This document shows positions 54,835 to 63,914 of a stretch of 64,000 bases of DNA, piece by piece. A program made the position numbers and the translations under genes. Every line of letters starts with the position of its first letter. Position 1 is the first letter of the stretch. Under the pieces are notes generated by a model that saw only the letters and a program-made list of their open reading frames with translations, was not told where the DNA came from and did no database searches. The stretch is from Cystobacter ferrugineus (GTDB taxonomy: Bacteria > Myxococcota > Myxococcia > Myxococcales > Myxococcaceae), in assembly GCF_001887355.1 (NCBI RefSeq), contig NZ_MPIN01000003.1, positions 174,741 through 238,740 of the forward strand, written 5' to 3'.

Positions 54835-56112
54835 GTGGCCGTGACGGCTTCCGCTACGCAGCGCGCCATTGACGCCATCTGGAGGATCGAGTCCGCCCGG
54901 CTCATCGCCGGTCTCGCGCGACTCGTGCGCGACGTGGGTCTCGCCGAGGAACTCGCGCAGGACGCGCTCGTCGCCGCGCTCGAGCGGTGGCCGGAGTCGG
55001 GCATCCCGGACAACCCGGGCGCCTGGCTCATGGGCACCGCGAAGCATCGCGCGGTCGATCTCTTCCGCCGGAACAAGCTCCTCGAGCGCAAACACGAGGA
55101 ACTCGGTCACGAGTTGGAGGCGCAGCAGGCGCGGAGCGTGCCGGATCTCGACGCCGCGCTCGACGATGACGTCGGCGATGACCTCCTGCGCCTCATGTTC
55201 ACGGCCTGTCATCCGGTTCTCTCGACCGAGGCCCGCGTCGCGCTCACGCTCCGCCTGCTCGGTGGTCTGACGACCGGGGAGATCGCGCGCGCGTTCCTCG
55301 TCCCGGAACCGACCGTCGCCCAGCGAATCGTCCGTGCCAAGCGGACCCTCTCCGAGGCGCGTGTCCCCTTCGAGGTTCCCCGCGGGGCCGAACTCGAGGC
55401 CCGTCTCTCGTCGGTGCTCCAGGTCATCTACCTCGTCTTCAACGAGGGCTACTCGGCCACCGCCGGTGAGGACTGGGTGCGACCCGCGCTCTGTGAGGAT
55501 GCGCTCCGTCTCGGCCGGATCCTGGCCGGGCTCGTTCCGAAGGAGCCGGAAGTCCACGGCCTCGTCGCGCTCATGGAACTCCAGGCGTCGCGACTGAGGG
55601 CACGGGTCGGCCCATCGGGAGAGCCCGTCCTGTTGCTCGATCAAAACCGGGGACGCTGGGATCAACTCCTCATCCGCCGGGGTCTCGCGGCACTCGAGCG
55701 GGCCGAGGCGCTCGGCGGCGCGCGGGGTCCGTACACCTTGCAGGCCGCGCTCGCCGCCTGTCACGCACGAGCCCGGACGCCGGCCGAGACGGACTGGGTG
55801 CGCATCGCGGCGCTCTACGAGGCGCTCTCCCAGCTCACGCCATCACCCGTCGTGGAGCTGAACCGTGCGGTCGCCGTCTCGATGGCGTTCGGTCCAGCGG
55901 CGGGGCTCGAACTCGTCGATGCGCTGCTCTCGGAGCGCTCGCTCGCGGACTACCACCTCCTGCCGAGCGTGCGCGGCGACCTCCTGGCGAAGCTCGGCCG
56001 CTTCGACGAGGCCCGTGCGGAGTTCGAGCGCGCGGCATCGCTCACGCACAACGAACGTGAGCGCAAGCTGCTCCTCGAGCGCGCCCGCGCCTCTGTTCCG
56101 CCGTCGACCTGA
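54835..56112 (+). CDS. ECF42-type RNA polymerase sigma factor with C-terminal TPR-like extension
   Basis: 425 residues. Sigma2 region is GLARLVRDVGLAEELAQDAL to NPGAWLMGTAKHRAVDLFRR, sigma4 is STEARVALTLRLLGGLTTGE and PTVAQRIVRAKRTL, followed by the DUF6596 region (VLQVIYLVFNEGYSA) and a helical C-terminal extension. ECF42 factors have no anti-sigma gene and are controlled by this extension. Start is GTG 54835 or GTG 54841. It pairs with the upstream DGPF gene, and a matching promoter lies ahead of that gene. Confidence 0.93.
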   Translation: MAVTASATQRAIDAIWRIESARLIAGLARLVRDVGLAEELAQDALVAALERWPESGIPDNPGAWLMGTAKHRAVDLFRRNKLLERKHEELGHELEAQQARSVPDLDAALDDDVGDDLLRLMFTACHPVLSTEARVALTLRLLGGLTTGEIARAFLVPEPTVAQRIVRAKRTLSEARVPFEVPRGAELEARLSSVLQVIYLVFNEGYSATAGEDWVRPALCEDALRLGRILAGLVPKEPEVHGLVALMELQASRLRARVGPSGEPVLLLDQNRGRWDQLLIRRGLAALERAEALGGARGPYTLQAALAACHARARTPAETDWVRIAALYEALSQLTPSPVVELNRAVAVSMAFGPAAGLELVDALLSERSLADYHLLPSVRGDLLAKLGRFDEARAEFERAASLTHNERERKLLLERARASVPPST

Positions 56113-56234
56113 GGTCGGCTCTCGGGTGCTCGCGCTTGCCGGGCATCCTGGGAAACGTCACCCACCGCGCATTGGCGGGGCCTCGGAGGCGGGTTTTCCG
56201 GCGGAGCCCGCTCGAGTGAAGTCTGCTCCCGGCC

Positions 56235-57563
56235 ATGCGCTTCAAGAGTCTCCTGAGGAAGGTTCAACCCGCGGCCCTCCGTGAGTATCTCCGAACGAGC
56301 CTGTGGCTCGTCCCGGTTACCGGGGTATTGGCCGCGATCGGCTTCGCCCAGGTGTCCTTGCGCGTGGATCAGCGCATCGAGCAGAACCAGGAGGCCTGGT
56401 ATCTCTTCTACGGTCAGGCCGATAGCGCGCGGGAGTTGCTCTCCACGATTGCCTCCTCGTTGATGACCTTCACCGGCGTGGTCTTCTCCATCACCATCCT
56501 GGTGCTTCAGATCGCCAGCTCCCAGTTCTCTCCCCGTGTCCTGCGGACCTTCCTGGAGGACAGGTTCACCCGTTTCTCCATGGGGATGTTCGTGGGCAGC
56601 TTCACCTACGCGATGGTGCTGCTGCCGGAGGTGCGCGAGCCCACGGACCAGCACCCCGCGTTCGTGCCGGCCCTCTCCATCTTCCTCGCCTTCGTCCTGG
56701 TCCTCCTGAGCGTGGGAGTCTTCGTCCGCTACATCCATCACATGGCCCACTCCATCCGGGCCGTGCACGTGATCCACCGGGTCGCGGACGAGACACGGCA
56801 CAGCCTGGCGCGGATGTATCCAGAGCAGGCCAGGGAGCCGGTGGCGCCGGTCACCGTTCCCCGGACTCCACCCGATCAGGAGTTTCCCCACGATCGGCCT
56901 CCCGGCGTGGTGATGGCCATCGAGGAGGCGGAGTTGCTGGCGCTGGCGTGCGACCGTGACGTGATCATCGCGCTCGTGCCGATGGTCGGCGACTTCCTCC
57001 CGCGAGGGGCACCCCTCTTCAAGGTGTGGGGCCAGGGGCGGTTGAGCCTGGATGAACTCCGGGACTGCGTGGTGGTCGGAGAGGAACGTACTCCCTACCA
57101 GGACCCCGCCTTCGGCTTCCGCCAGCTGGTCGATGTGGCGGAACGGGCACTGTCGCCAGCCATCAACGATCCCACCACCGCGGTCCAGGCGTTGGATCAG
57201 CTCCACGACCTGCTCCGCTCATTGGCCACGAGGCCCTTTCCGGCGCACCTCCGCGTGGACACCTCCGGCCGGCTCCGCCTCATCCTTCCCCGCCCGGATT
57301 GGGAGGGCCTGGTCAGGCTCGGCCTGGACGAGATTCGTGAGTACGGCGAAAGCTCCATCCAGGTGGCGCGACGGCTGCGGGCCGTCCTTGGAGATCTGCT
57401 CTCGGTGGCCCCCGCGGATCGCCAGGCCGTGCTCCAGGAGCAGCTCTCCCTGCTGGAGGCGTCCGCGCGCCGAGGCTTCCACACGGAGGTCGAACGGCGA
57501 TCCGCGCGGCTCGGCAGTACTCAGGGACAAGCGCCGGGCTCCACTCCAGCACCTGGACCCTGA
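56235..57563 (+). CDS. DUF2254 membrane protein
   Basis: 442 residues. Two to four N-terminal helices (LWLVPVTGVLAAIGFAQVSL, SLMTFTGVVFSITILVLQIA, FSMGMFVGSFTYAMVLLP, FLAFVLVLLSVGVFVRYIHH) and a soluble C-terminal half (residues about 210-430) with AERALSPAINDPTTAVQALD, the conserved motif of DUF2254 predicted membrane proteins. Role unknown. It begins 122 bp after the sigma gene, possibly with its own promoter. The C-terminal 15 residues are Pro/Gly-rich. Confidence 0.88.
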   Translation: MRFKSLLRKVQPAALREYLRTSLWLVPVTGVLAAIGFAQVSLRVDQRIEQNQEAWYLFYGQADSARELLSTIASSLMTFTGVVFSITILVLQIASSQFSPRVLRTFLEDRFTRFSMGMFVGSFTYAMVLLPEVREPTDQHPAFVPALSIFLAFVLVLLSVGVFVRYIHHMAHSIRAVHVIHRVADETRHSLARMYPEQAREPVAPVTVPRTPPDQEFPHDRPPGVVMAIEEAELLALACDRDVIIALVPMVGDFLPRGAPLFKVWGQGRLSLDELRDCVVVGEERTPYQDPAFGFRQLVDVAERALSPAINDPTTAVQALDQLHDLLRSLATRPFPAHLRVDTSGRLRLILPRPDWEGLVRLGLDEIREYGESSIQVARRLRAVLGDLLSVAPADRQAVLQEQLSLLEASARRGFHTEVERRSARLGSTQGQAPGSTPAPGP

Positions 57564-57567
57564 GGCC

Positions 57568-57738
57568 TCACGAAACGCGCACGGGCGCGGGCAGTGGCGG
57601 AAGCGTGCCCTGGCGGCGTGACAGGTAGGTCAGCCAGCCCACCCTCACCTCCCGCTTGCGCTCCTGGATGAGGTCCACCATCTCGGAGGAGCTGGCCATG
57701 GCGAAGCCCGGGTCCCAGGCCGTGGCGATACAGACAGC
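57568..57738 (-). pseudogene. C-terminal relic of an Imm52-like immunity protein
   Basis: Directly after the stop of the upstream immunity gene and in the same frame, the minus strand reads AVCIATAWDPGFAMASSSEM then VGWLTYLSRRQGTLPPLPAP and a stop. GWxTYLSRxxGxxPPLPxPV is typical of the C-terminal part of Imm52 immunity proteins. The N-terminal part is missing. This looks like a leftover of a displaced toxin-immunity module. Confidence 0.6.
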
Positions 57739-58113
57739 TCACTCCTCCGACTCCAACTCCTTGAGCGAGGGGAAGCGAATGAGCACCCAGTCACCCTTGG
57801 GCATGCGTTCGACGTTGTGGAGGACCCCCGCCACCTCCAGTACCACCTCGTAGGGAAGCGTTGGCTGAGTCTGGAGCCAAGCGAGTGCCTCCTCCCGGGA
57901 GGCGAAAGAGCGCAGGGGCTTCGGCCAGGCCTCTTCGGTGTTGAAGACCCTGGCGTACTCCCAGAAGTCATTCGCCCGACCAATGTGTTGGATGAAGTGG
58001 AGCGCCTTGGCCACAGTCTCGATCGTTGCCACGGTTTCTGGTTCGTTGGCGTGCCGCCCGGCCAGCGACTCAAGAGAGTTCAGAAGGTCTTCCAGCTTGG
58101 AGTTCATTTTCAT
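57739..58113 (-). CDS. Putative immunity protein coupled to the SitA-like toxin
   Basis: 124 residues, acidic, cytosolic, no signal peptide (LEDLLNSLESLAGRHANEPE, FASREEALAWLQTQPTLPYE, VLIRFPSLKELE). Not a recognised family. Its ATG overlaps the stop of the lipoprotein gene as ATGA, the arrangement expected for toxin and immunity genes that must be produced together. GC content seems lower than that of its neighbours. ATG 58107 is a possible alternative start. Function as immunity is inferred from position, size and charge. Confidence 0.62.
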   Translation of the reverse strand: MKMNSKLEDLLNSLESLAGRHANEPETVATIETVAKALHFIQHIGRANDFWEYARVFNTEEAWPKPLRSFASREEALAWLQTQPTLPYEVVLEVAGVLHNVERMPKGDWVLIRFPSLKELESEE

Positions 58114-58718
58114 CCCTCGCACATGGCACCTGTCCACGGGCTTTCCGCTTCAGCCATGAACACCAATGGAGCAAGCACCAACATGCCCGCTCCTGCGGAG
58201 ACAACAATGAATGCTGCCCCGGCTGCTGTAACGATGGTGCCCACGAGAATTTCTTGGCGATGACGCTTCAACCAGTCGATAGCGTCCTCCATTGCATTGA
58301 ACTCCAGGGCGTCAACCTCGTTCAGTTTGAGGCAGTCCATATACGCATCACGACACGTGTTTTGACAATGCGAGTAGTGGCTTGGGCTACCACGCTCAAT
58401 GGGAGAAGGAGGCTTTCTTTTCCAGCAGCGCCGGAAACAATCGATCTGCTCCTGCTCACAGTCCCGGACACGACGCGCGGTGAGCGCTACCGCGCCTGAC
58501 TCCCTCATCCGAACAAGCGCCTGATCAAGCTGTGCCCAATCGACTTCAGATGCTGCTCGCCAGGTCACGGCCTGTGTTTCATCCAAAGTGTCGCGGATGA
58601 CCAGGAGCGTGTGTTGTTGGGGCTGGACATGACCGGTGAGGACAGGGCGAGAAACACTGCAAGCCAGGAGGAACAGGGGCAGGAGCATGCCGGCACCTGG
58701 CCCGATACGAGGAGTCAT
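58110..58718 (-). CDS. SitA-like lipoprotein, candidate outer-membrane-exchange toxin
   Basis: 202 residues. Lipoprotein signal with lipobox LLAC (Cys20). Six further cysteines at 87, 94, 98 and 118, 122, 129 are arranged as C-x6-C-x3-C then C-x3-C-x6-C, a mirror-symmetric helical hairpin. Residues 158-188 form a hydrophobic segment rich in Gly, Ala and Val, suited to insertion into a membrane. In Myxococcus, SitA toxins are lipoproteins passed between cells by outer membrane exchange and encoded beside small immunity genes; this gene has the same architecture. ATG 58718 is chosen; ribosome site is weak. Confidence 0.6.
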   Translation of the reverse strand: MTPRIGPGAGMLLPLFLLACSVSRPVLTGHVQPQQHTLLVIRDTLDETQAVTWRAASEVDWAQLDQALVRMRESGAVALTARRVRDCEQEQIDCFRRCWKRKPPSPIERGSPSHYSHCQNTCRDAYMDCLKLNEVDALEFNAMEDAIDWLKRHRQEILVGTIVTAAGAAFIVVSAGAGMLVLAPLVFMAEAESPWTGAMCEG

Positions 58719-58856
58719 CAACAAGGGCCTCGGAGGGTGAAGGCGGGCGGGCATAGCAAGCGACGCCATCGGCGTCCAGGGAGGGCGGAGACTCCACGAT
58801 GCACGGCTCAGCGCTACCGCGATTCCCGCCTCAGGAGGCAAGGGCGCGGCACGGCT

Positions 58857-59057
58857 CTATCCTCCAACCCCTCCGAGGAGCGGATAAGGAAAGAACGCCG
58901 GGTCCTGCACACACGCGTCCACGGACCGCCCTGACCCATGCACCTCACAGACCTTGCGCTTCCAGTACGCGTTCTGCTCGCACGAGGGCGCAGTGCGCAC
59001 GGCGTCCCCCTCCGTGCGCGCGAAAGCGTGCCGGTCCAGAGAACGCACGCGCTCCAC
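58857..59057 (-). pseudogene. Broken cysteine-containing reading frame upstream of the toxin
   Basis: The frame reads VRSLDRHAFARTEGDAVR, then SCEQNAYWKRKVCEVHG and VDACVQDPAFFPYP before a stop. A neighbouring frame just upstream (MTTCVNLIIGALAPL) could join it through a frameshift. It precedes the SitA-like gene on the same strand, where sit cassettes carry an accessory gene. It may be a decayed accessory or toxin gene. Low certainty. Confidence 0.35.
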
Positions 59058-59228
59058 GCAAAGGCGCCAGGGCGCCGATGATGAGGTTCACGCAGGTAGT
59101 CATGGAACTCGCGCGTAGCACGCAGGAGACGCCGCTCGATGCGACCAACGGAGAGCGATTACCAGATGCGCACCATCGGCTGGCCCCTGTTTTCCGTTTG
59201 CTGAACCCAACAGGCCCCATCGTTCCAC

Positions 59229-59245
59229 TTGACTTAAAAAGTCAA
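59229..59245 (+). promoter_or_regulatory. Palindrome TTGACTTAAAAAGTCAA upstream of a membrane protein gene
   Basis: Perfect 7-bp arms (TTGACTT/AAGTCAA) with spacer AAA, 45 bp upstream of the GTG at 59291. The left arm may double as a -35 box. A/T-rich against high-GC surroundings, it is a credible operator. Confidence 0.5.
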
Positions 59246-59290
59246 ATCCATTTCCGTGGGCGGCCGACCCACACAAAGAAGGGAAGGCGC

Positions 59291-60061
59291 GTGGCGAACG
59301 AGAAGAGCGAGACAGACGGAGGGCTGGGACCTTTCCAGCTCGGCAGACGGTGCGAGGAGGTGGAGCCCAACCTGGGACGCCTCTATGAATCGAGGGACAC
59401 GAGCACAGGGCAGCCGACCCTGACACTGATGCCCGGCGAACACGTGGAGTGGCAACCCTCGGGCCTCTGGGAGGTCCGGCTCCTCTGCCGGCCCACGCCG
59501 CCATCCGTCACCATTCGACCGGAGCGGGCCCCCGCGGGGGTCCCCCTGACGGAACTGGCGGACATCCTCGCGCTGACGAGCGCCTCGGTCCAAGCCGTGG
59601 AGGACAGCCCCCAGGTCCAGAGCCACCTCTCGGCGCCACCGGTACACCCCCCCCACACCTCCCCCTCACCCTCCAGGGGAATGCTCGCCGCCGCGGGTCT
59701 CGCCCTGCTCGCGCTGGGTTTGGGCGCCGGGCTGTTCCTGGGGAGCACGCCCGGACACCTGATGCCCCCCATTCCGGCTGGGGTCTCCGACATCCGCTCC
59801 GAGGTGGATGCGCCGCTCTTGACCGGCGCGGCCCCACCCGCCCCCACCTCCCTCGCCTATCCGCTGCCGAAGAAGCCCTTCCGGAATCAAGCCATTACCC
59901 CCTGCAAACCCGAACTGTGGGAGGAGGAAATCAACAAGGGGTGCTGGATGGCCCTGGACAGGCGTCCCCCCTGCCTGGACGTCCAGGCCGAGTACCAGGG
60001 CAAGTGCTACCTGCCCGTCGCCAAGGACCGGGGCCGTCCGCCGCAATCCGCCCGGCCCTGA
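59291..60061 (+). CDS. Single-pass membrane protein of myxobacterial type
   Basis: 256 residues from a GTG with a GGAAGG site. N-terminal soluble domain (PFQLGRRCEEVEPNLGRLYE, LTLMPGEHVEWQPSGLW) resembles kinase-start-like domains that myxobacteria place in many paralogues. One hydrophobic helix at about 136-156 (LAAAGLALLALGLGAGLFLG) and a C-terminal 90-residue part with four cysteines (PCKPELWEEEINKGCWMALD, PPCLDVQAEYQGKCYLPV). Likely inner-membrane with the C-terminus outside. Function unknown. Confidence 0.8.
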   Translation: MANEKSETDGGLGPFQLGRRCEEVEPNLGRLYESRDTSTGQPTLTLMPGEHVEWQPSGLWEVRLLCRPTPPSVTIRPERAPAGVPLTELADILALTSASVQAVEDSPQVQSHLSAPPVHPPHTSPSPSRGMLAAAGLALLALGLGAGLFLGSTPGHLMPPIPAGVSDIRSEVDAPLLTGAAPPAPTSLAYPLPKKPFRNQAITPCKPELWEEEINKGCWMALDRRPPCLDVQAEYQGKCYLPVAKDRGRPPQSARP

Positions 60062-60127
60062 GCCACTGGACCGTCGGGAAAGATCGCCCGGGAGCCTCCC
60101 ACCTCCTTCGTGCTACGACGCACCCCC

Positions 60128-63100
60128 ATGCCTCCTCCCTCTGCCCTGTTCACCGCTGTTCCCGCGGAGCTGGACTTCCCCGCGGACGAACGCCGTGTCC
60201 TCGCCTTCTGGAAGGAGCGCCGCATCTTCGAGCGGACGCTCCAGGGACGGGACAACGCTCCCGGCTTCGTCTTCTACGAGGGCCCGCCCACCGCCAACGG
60301 CCTGCCCCACAACGGCCACGTCCTCACGCGCGTCATCAAGGACCTGTTCCCCCGCTACAAGACCATGCGCGGCTACCGCGTCCCCCGCAAGGCGGGCTGG
60401 GACACGCACGGTCTGCCCGTCGAGGTGGAGGTCGAGAAGGAGCTGCGCATCCACGGCAAGGCGGAGATCGAGCGCTACGGCGTGGAGCCCTTCACCGAGC
60501 GCTGCATCGAGTCCGTCTTCCGCTACACCTCCGAGTGGGAGCGGCTCACCGAGCGCATCGGCTTCTGGGTGGACCTGCAGGACGCCTACGTCACCTACCA
60601 CCGGGGCTACGTGGAGAGCGTCTGGTGGGCGCTCGCCGAGCTGCACCGCAAGGGCCTGCTCTACCGCGGCCATAAAATCGTCTGGTGGTGGCCCCAGGGT
60701 GGCACGGCGCTCAGCTCGGGCGAGGTCGGCATGGGCTACCGCACCGTGGACGATCCCAGCGCCTACGTGGCCTTCCCGCTGCGCGACGCGCCCGACACCG
60801 CGCTGCTCATCTGGACCACCACGCCCTGGACGCTGCCGTCCAACATGTACGCCGCGGTCAACCCCACCGTGGACTACGTCACCGTGGACGCGGGCGAGCG
60901 CAAGCTCATCGTCGCCGCGGCCCTGCGCGAGGAGCTCGCCAAGAAGCTCAAGAAGGACCTGCCCGTGCTCGCCACCCACAAGGGCAGCGAGCTGGTGGGC
61001 CGGCGCTACCTGCCGCCCTATGACGTCTACGTCCAGCGCGTGGGCGACACCCAGCTCCCGCTCGCCCAGGGCGGCTCCGAGGCACCCGCCTGGCGCGTCA
61101 TCGGCGCGGACTTCGTCACGCTCACCAGCGGCACGGGCATCGTGCACATCGCGCCCGCCTTCGGCGAGGACGACTACGAGGCCTTCCGCCGCGAGCGCAC
61201 CCGCTTCACCCAGCCCCTGGAGATGTTCTGCGCCATCCGTCCGGACGGCACCTTCGGCGAGGACTTCCCCTCGCTCACCGGGCGCTTCGTCAAGGACGCG
61301 GACAAGGAGATCCAACGCGAGCTCAAGGAGCGCGGCCGGCTCGTGCTCATGGAGCAGTACCGCCACGAGTACCCCTTCTGCTGGCGCGCGGATGATGATC
61401 CGCTCATCCAGTTCGCCCGTCCCGCCTGGTACATCCGCACCACGTCCGTGAAGGACAAGGCCATCGCGAACAACCGCCAGGTCAACTGGGTCCCCGACCA
61501 CATCAAGGAGGGCCGCTTCGGCGACTTCCTCGCCAACAACGTGGACTGGGCCCTCTCGCGCGAGCGCTACTGGGGCACGCCCCTGCCCCTCTGGGTCCAC
61601 TCCGAGACGGGCGAGGTGGAGGCCCACGCGTCGCTCGAGTCCCTGCGCGACAAGCCCGGCAGCACGCTTGGCGCCGTGGAGGCCGAGCTCAAGGCCTTCC
61701 TCGCCAACAAGCCCGAGTCCGCCGGCGCCGAGCACCTCATCGTCCACAAGCCGTGGATCGACAAGGTCACCTACGAGAAGCCCGGCACCCCCGGCCGCTT
61801 CGTGCGCGTGCCCGAGGTGGTGGACGTGTGGTTCGACTCCGGGTGCATGCCCTTCGCCCAGTGGGGTTATCCCCACGCGCCCGGCTCGCACGAGAAGTTC
61901 ACCCGCGCCTTCCCCGCCGACTTCATCTCCGAGGCGATCGATCAGACGCGTGGCTGGTTCTACTCGCTGCTGATGATCAGCACGCTCGTCTTCGACGAGG
62001 AGACGCAGGCGCGCCAGGGCATCACCCCCGCGCGCGACTACCCCCTGCCCTACAAGAACTGCATCGTGCTCGGCCACGTCTCCGACAAGGAGGGCAAGAA
62101 GGAGTCCAAGTCCAAGGGCAACTACACCCCGCCGGAGATCATCCTCGATGAAGTGCGCATGGACTTCGCCGTGCTCGACGACGCGCGCGCGGGCGTGCCC
62201 GGCGTGGCCGGCGAGGCGCTCATCGCCCGCGAGGACCTCGAGGGGTTGGATCTCCAGGAGGGCGCGAAGCTCCAGGTGTTCCGTCCGGACGCGCCCGACA
62301 AGGCCCTGACGCTCACGGTCAAGGTGCACAAGAAGCTCAAGCGCCGCGTGGTGCTGCTCGCCGCGAAGGACCTCGCGGCCCTGGGCGTGAAGCCCTCGGC
62401 GCGCGGCGCGGAGGTGATGCCGGTGGAGGTGCCCCGGCTGCCGCCCGCCGAGCGCGTGGTGCTCAAGGACCCTTCCAGCCGGGCCCCCGGCGCGGATGCA
62501 TTCCGCTGGTTCTTCTTCGCCGCGAGCCCCACCTGGTCCAACACGCGCCACTCGCTGAGCAACGTGCGCATGTTGCAGAAGGACTTCCAGGTCAAGCTGC
62601 GCAACGTCTACTCGTTCTTCACCATCTACGCGAACATCGACGGCTTCTCTCCGGCGCGGGGCAACCCGGACGCCACCGAGGTGCCCTGGCGCGCCATCCA
62701 GAAGAGCACCGGCTGGCGTCCGCCCGCCGAGCGCCCGGTGTTGGACCGGTGGATCCTCTCCGAGGTGCAGCTCGCCCTGCGCGACGTCACCCGGGGCCTG
62801 GACACCTACCAGGTGTACGACGCCGCCCAGCGCCTGGTGGCGCTGGTGGACGCCCTGTCCAACTGGTACCTGCGCCGCAGCCGTGACCGCTTCTGGGCGC
62901 CGGGCCTGGAGCAGGACAAGCAGGACGCGTACTTCACCCTGTACGAGGTGCTCACCACGCTCGCGGCGATGAGCGCGCCCTTCACGCCCTTCTTCGCCGA
63001 GGAGATGTGGGGCAACCTCGTGCGCCAGCCCTGGCCTGGCACCCAGCCAGAGAGCGTCCACCTGGGCCGCTTCCCGGAGGAGGACGCGAGCCTCATCGAC

Positions 63101-63856
63101 GAGGCGCTCTCCACGGAGATGGGTGCGGTGCGCGAGCTCGTGTCGCTCGGCCTCAAGGTGCGCACGGACAACCGCCTCAAGGTGCGCCAGCCGCTCTCGC
63201 GCGTGGACGTGGTGCTCGCGCGCCGCGAGCTGCGCGAGCGCGTGGCCCACTACGAGCACCTGCTCACCGACGAGCTGAACGTGCACACGGTGCGCTTCCT
63301 CGAGGCGGGCCAGGAGGCGGACGTGGTGCGCTACAAGGTCCGGCCCAACCTGCGCACCATGGGCAGCCGCCTGGGCCCCAAGCTCGCCCCGGTGCGCAAG
63401 GCCTTCGACGCCGCCGACAGCCGCCTGCTCCAGGCGGAGCTCTCCCGCGAGGGCAAGGTGGCCCTGACGGTGAACGGCGAGGCCATGGTGTTCCCCGCCG
63501 AGGAACTCGAGGTCCTCGTGGAGGCCAACGCGGGCTATGCCGCCGCGGGCTCGGGCGTGGGTGTGGTGGTGCTCCACACGGAGCTCACGGAGGCGCTCGT
63601 GGACGAGGGCCTGGTGCGCGAGCTGCTCGCCCGCGTGCAGGCGGCGCGCAAGGACCTGGCGCTCGGGTACACGGATCGCATCCGCCTGTGGGTGGACGGG
63701 GATGCACGCGTGCGCAAGGTGACCCAGGAGGCGCGGGAGCTCATCTCCCGGGAGACGCTCGCCGCGGAGCTGAACGTGGGCCCCGAGGGCTTCACCACCG
63801 AGGAGGAAGTGAGCCTCAACGGGCTGCCCGCGCGCGTGCGCGTCGAGCGGGCCTGA
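60128..63856 (+). CDS. ileS: Isoleucyl-tRNA synthetase (large IleS2-like type)
   Basis: 1242 residues. Class I motif PPTANGLPHNGH (HIGH form HNGH, residues 61-64) and KESKS (658-662) in place of KMSKS. The connecting editing domain, WWWPQGGTALSSGEVG and TTPWTLPSNMY are typical of the large eukaryote-like IleS2 class rather than the 940-residue bacterial IleS1; this class is often mupirocin-tolerant. After the KMSKS site there is an insertion of about 110 residues (about 672-780) before DAFRWFFFAASPTWSNTRHS. ATG 60128 (MPPPSAL) is chosen. Monocistronic, followed by a hairpin. Confidence 0.96.
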   Translation: MPPPSALFTAVPAELDFPADERRVLAFWKERRIFERTLQGRDNAPGFVFYEGPPTANGLPHNGHVLTRVIKDLFPRYKTMRGYRVPRKAGWDTHGLPVEVEVEKELRIHGKAEIERYGVEPFTERCIESVFRYTSEWERLTERIGFWVDLQDAYVTYHRGYVESVWWALAELHRKGLLYRGHKIVWWWPQGGTALSSGEVGMGYRTVDDPSAYVAFPLRDAPDTALLIWTTTPWTLPSNMYAAVNPTVDYVTVDAGERKLIVAAALREELAKKLKKDLPVLATHKGSELVGRRYLPPYDVYVQRVGDTQLPLAQGGSEAPAWRVIGADFVTLTSGTGIVHIAPAFGEDDYEAFRRERTRFTQPLEMFCAIRPDGTFGEDFPSLTGRFVKDADKEIQRELKERGRLVLMEQYRHEYPFCWRADDDPLIQFARPAWYIRTTSVKDKAIANNRQVNWVPDHIKEGRFGDFLANNVDWALSRERYWGTPLPLWVHSETGEVEAHASLESLRDKPGSTLGAVEAELKAFLANKPESAGAEHLIVHKPWIDKVTYEKPGTPGRFVRVPEVVDVWFDSGCMPFAQWGYPHAPGSHEKFTRAFPADFISEAIDQTRGWFYSLLMISTLVFDEETQARQGITPARDYPLPYKNCIVLGHVSDKEGKKESKSKGNYTPPEIILDEVRMDFAVLDDARAGVPGVAGEALIAREDLEGLDLQEGAKLQVFRPDAPDKALTLTVKVHKKLKRRVVLLAAKDLAALGVKPSARGAEVMPVEVPRLPPAERVVLKDPSSRAPGADAFRWFFFAASPTWSNTRHSLSNVRMLQKDFQVKLRNVYSFFTIYANIDGFSPARGNPDATEVPWRAIQKSTGWRPPAERPVLDRWILSEVQLALRDVTRGLDTYQVYDAAQRLVALVDALSNWYLRRSRDRFWAPGLEQDKQDAYFTLYEVLTTLAAMSAPFTPFFAEEMWGNLVRQPWPGTQPESVHLGRFPEEDASLIDEALSTEMGAVRELVSLGLKVRTDNRLKVRQPLSRVDVVLARRELRERVAHYEHLLTDELNVHTVRFLEAGQEADVVRYKVRPNLRTMGSRLGPKLAPVRKAFDAADSRLLQAELSREGKVALTVNGEAMVFPAEELEVLVEANAGYAAAGSGVGVVVLHTELTEALVDEGLVRELLARVQAARKDLALGYTDRIRLWVDGDARVRKVTQEARELISRETLAAELNVGPEGFTTEEEVSLNGLPARVRVERA

Positions 63857-63865
63857 GACTCGGCT

Positions 63866-63908
63866 CTCGTCCCCGGGGTCGAGGGCCTGGCCCTGGCCCC
63901 GGGACGAG
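63866..63908. terminator. Hairpin between ileS and convergent SDR gene
   Basis: CTCGTCCCCGGGG pairs with CCCCGGGACGAG (with one bulged base) across a loop of 18 nt. It lies between the convergent ileS and SDR stops and could end both transcripts; there is no T run. Confidence 0.45.
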
Positions 63909-63914
63909 CGAGCT

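Larger units (their letters stand above)
58719..59290. other. Intergenic region with relic and promoter elements
   Basis: This 572-bp gap holds a broken minus-strand reading frame (58857-59057), a second out-of-frame stretch above it, and the palindrome near 59229. No intact gene is supported in the rest. Confidence 0.45.
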
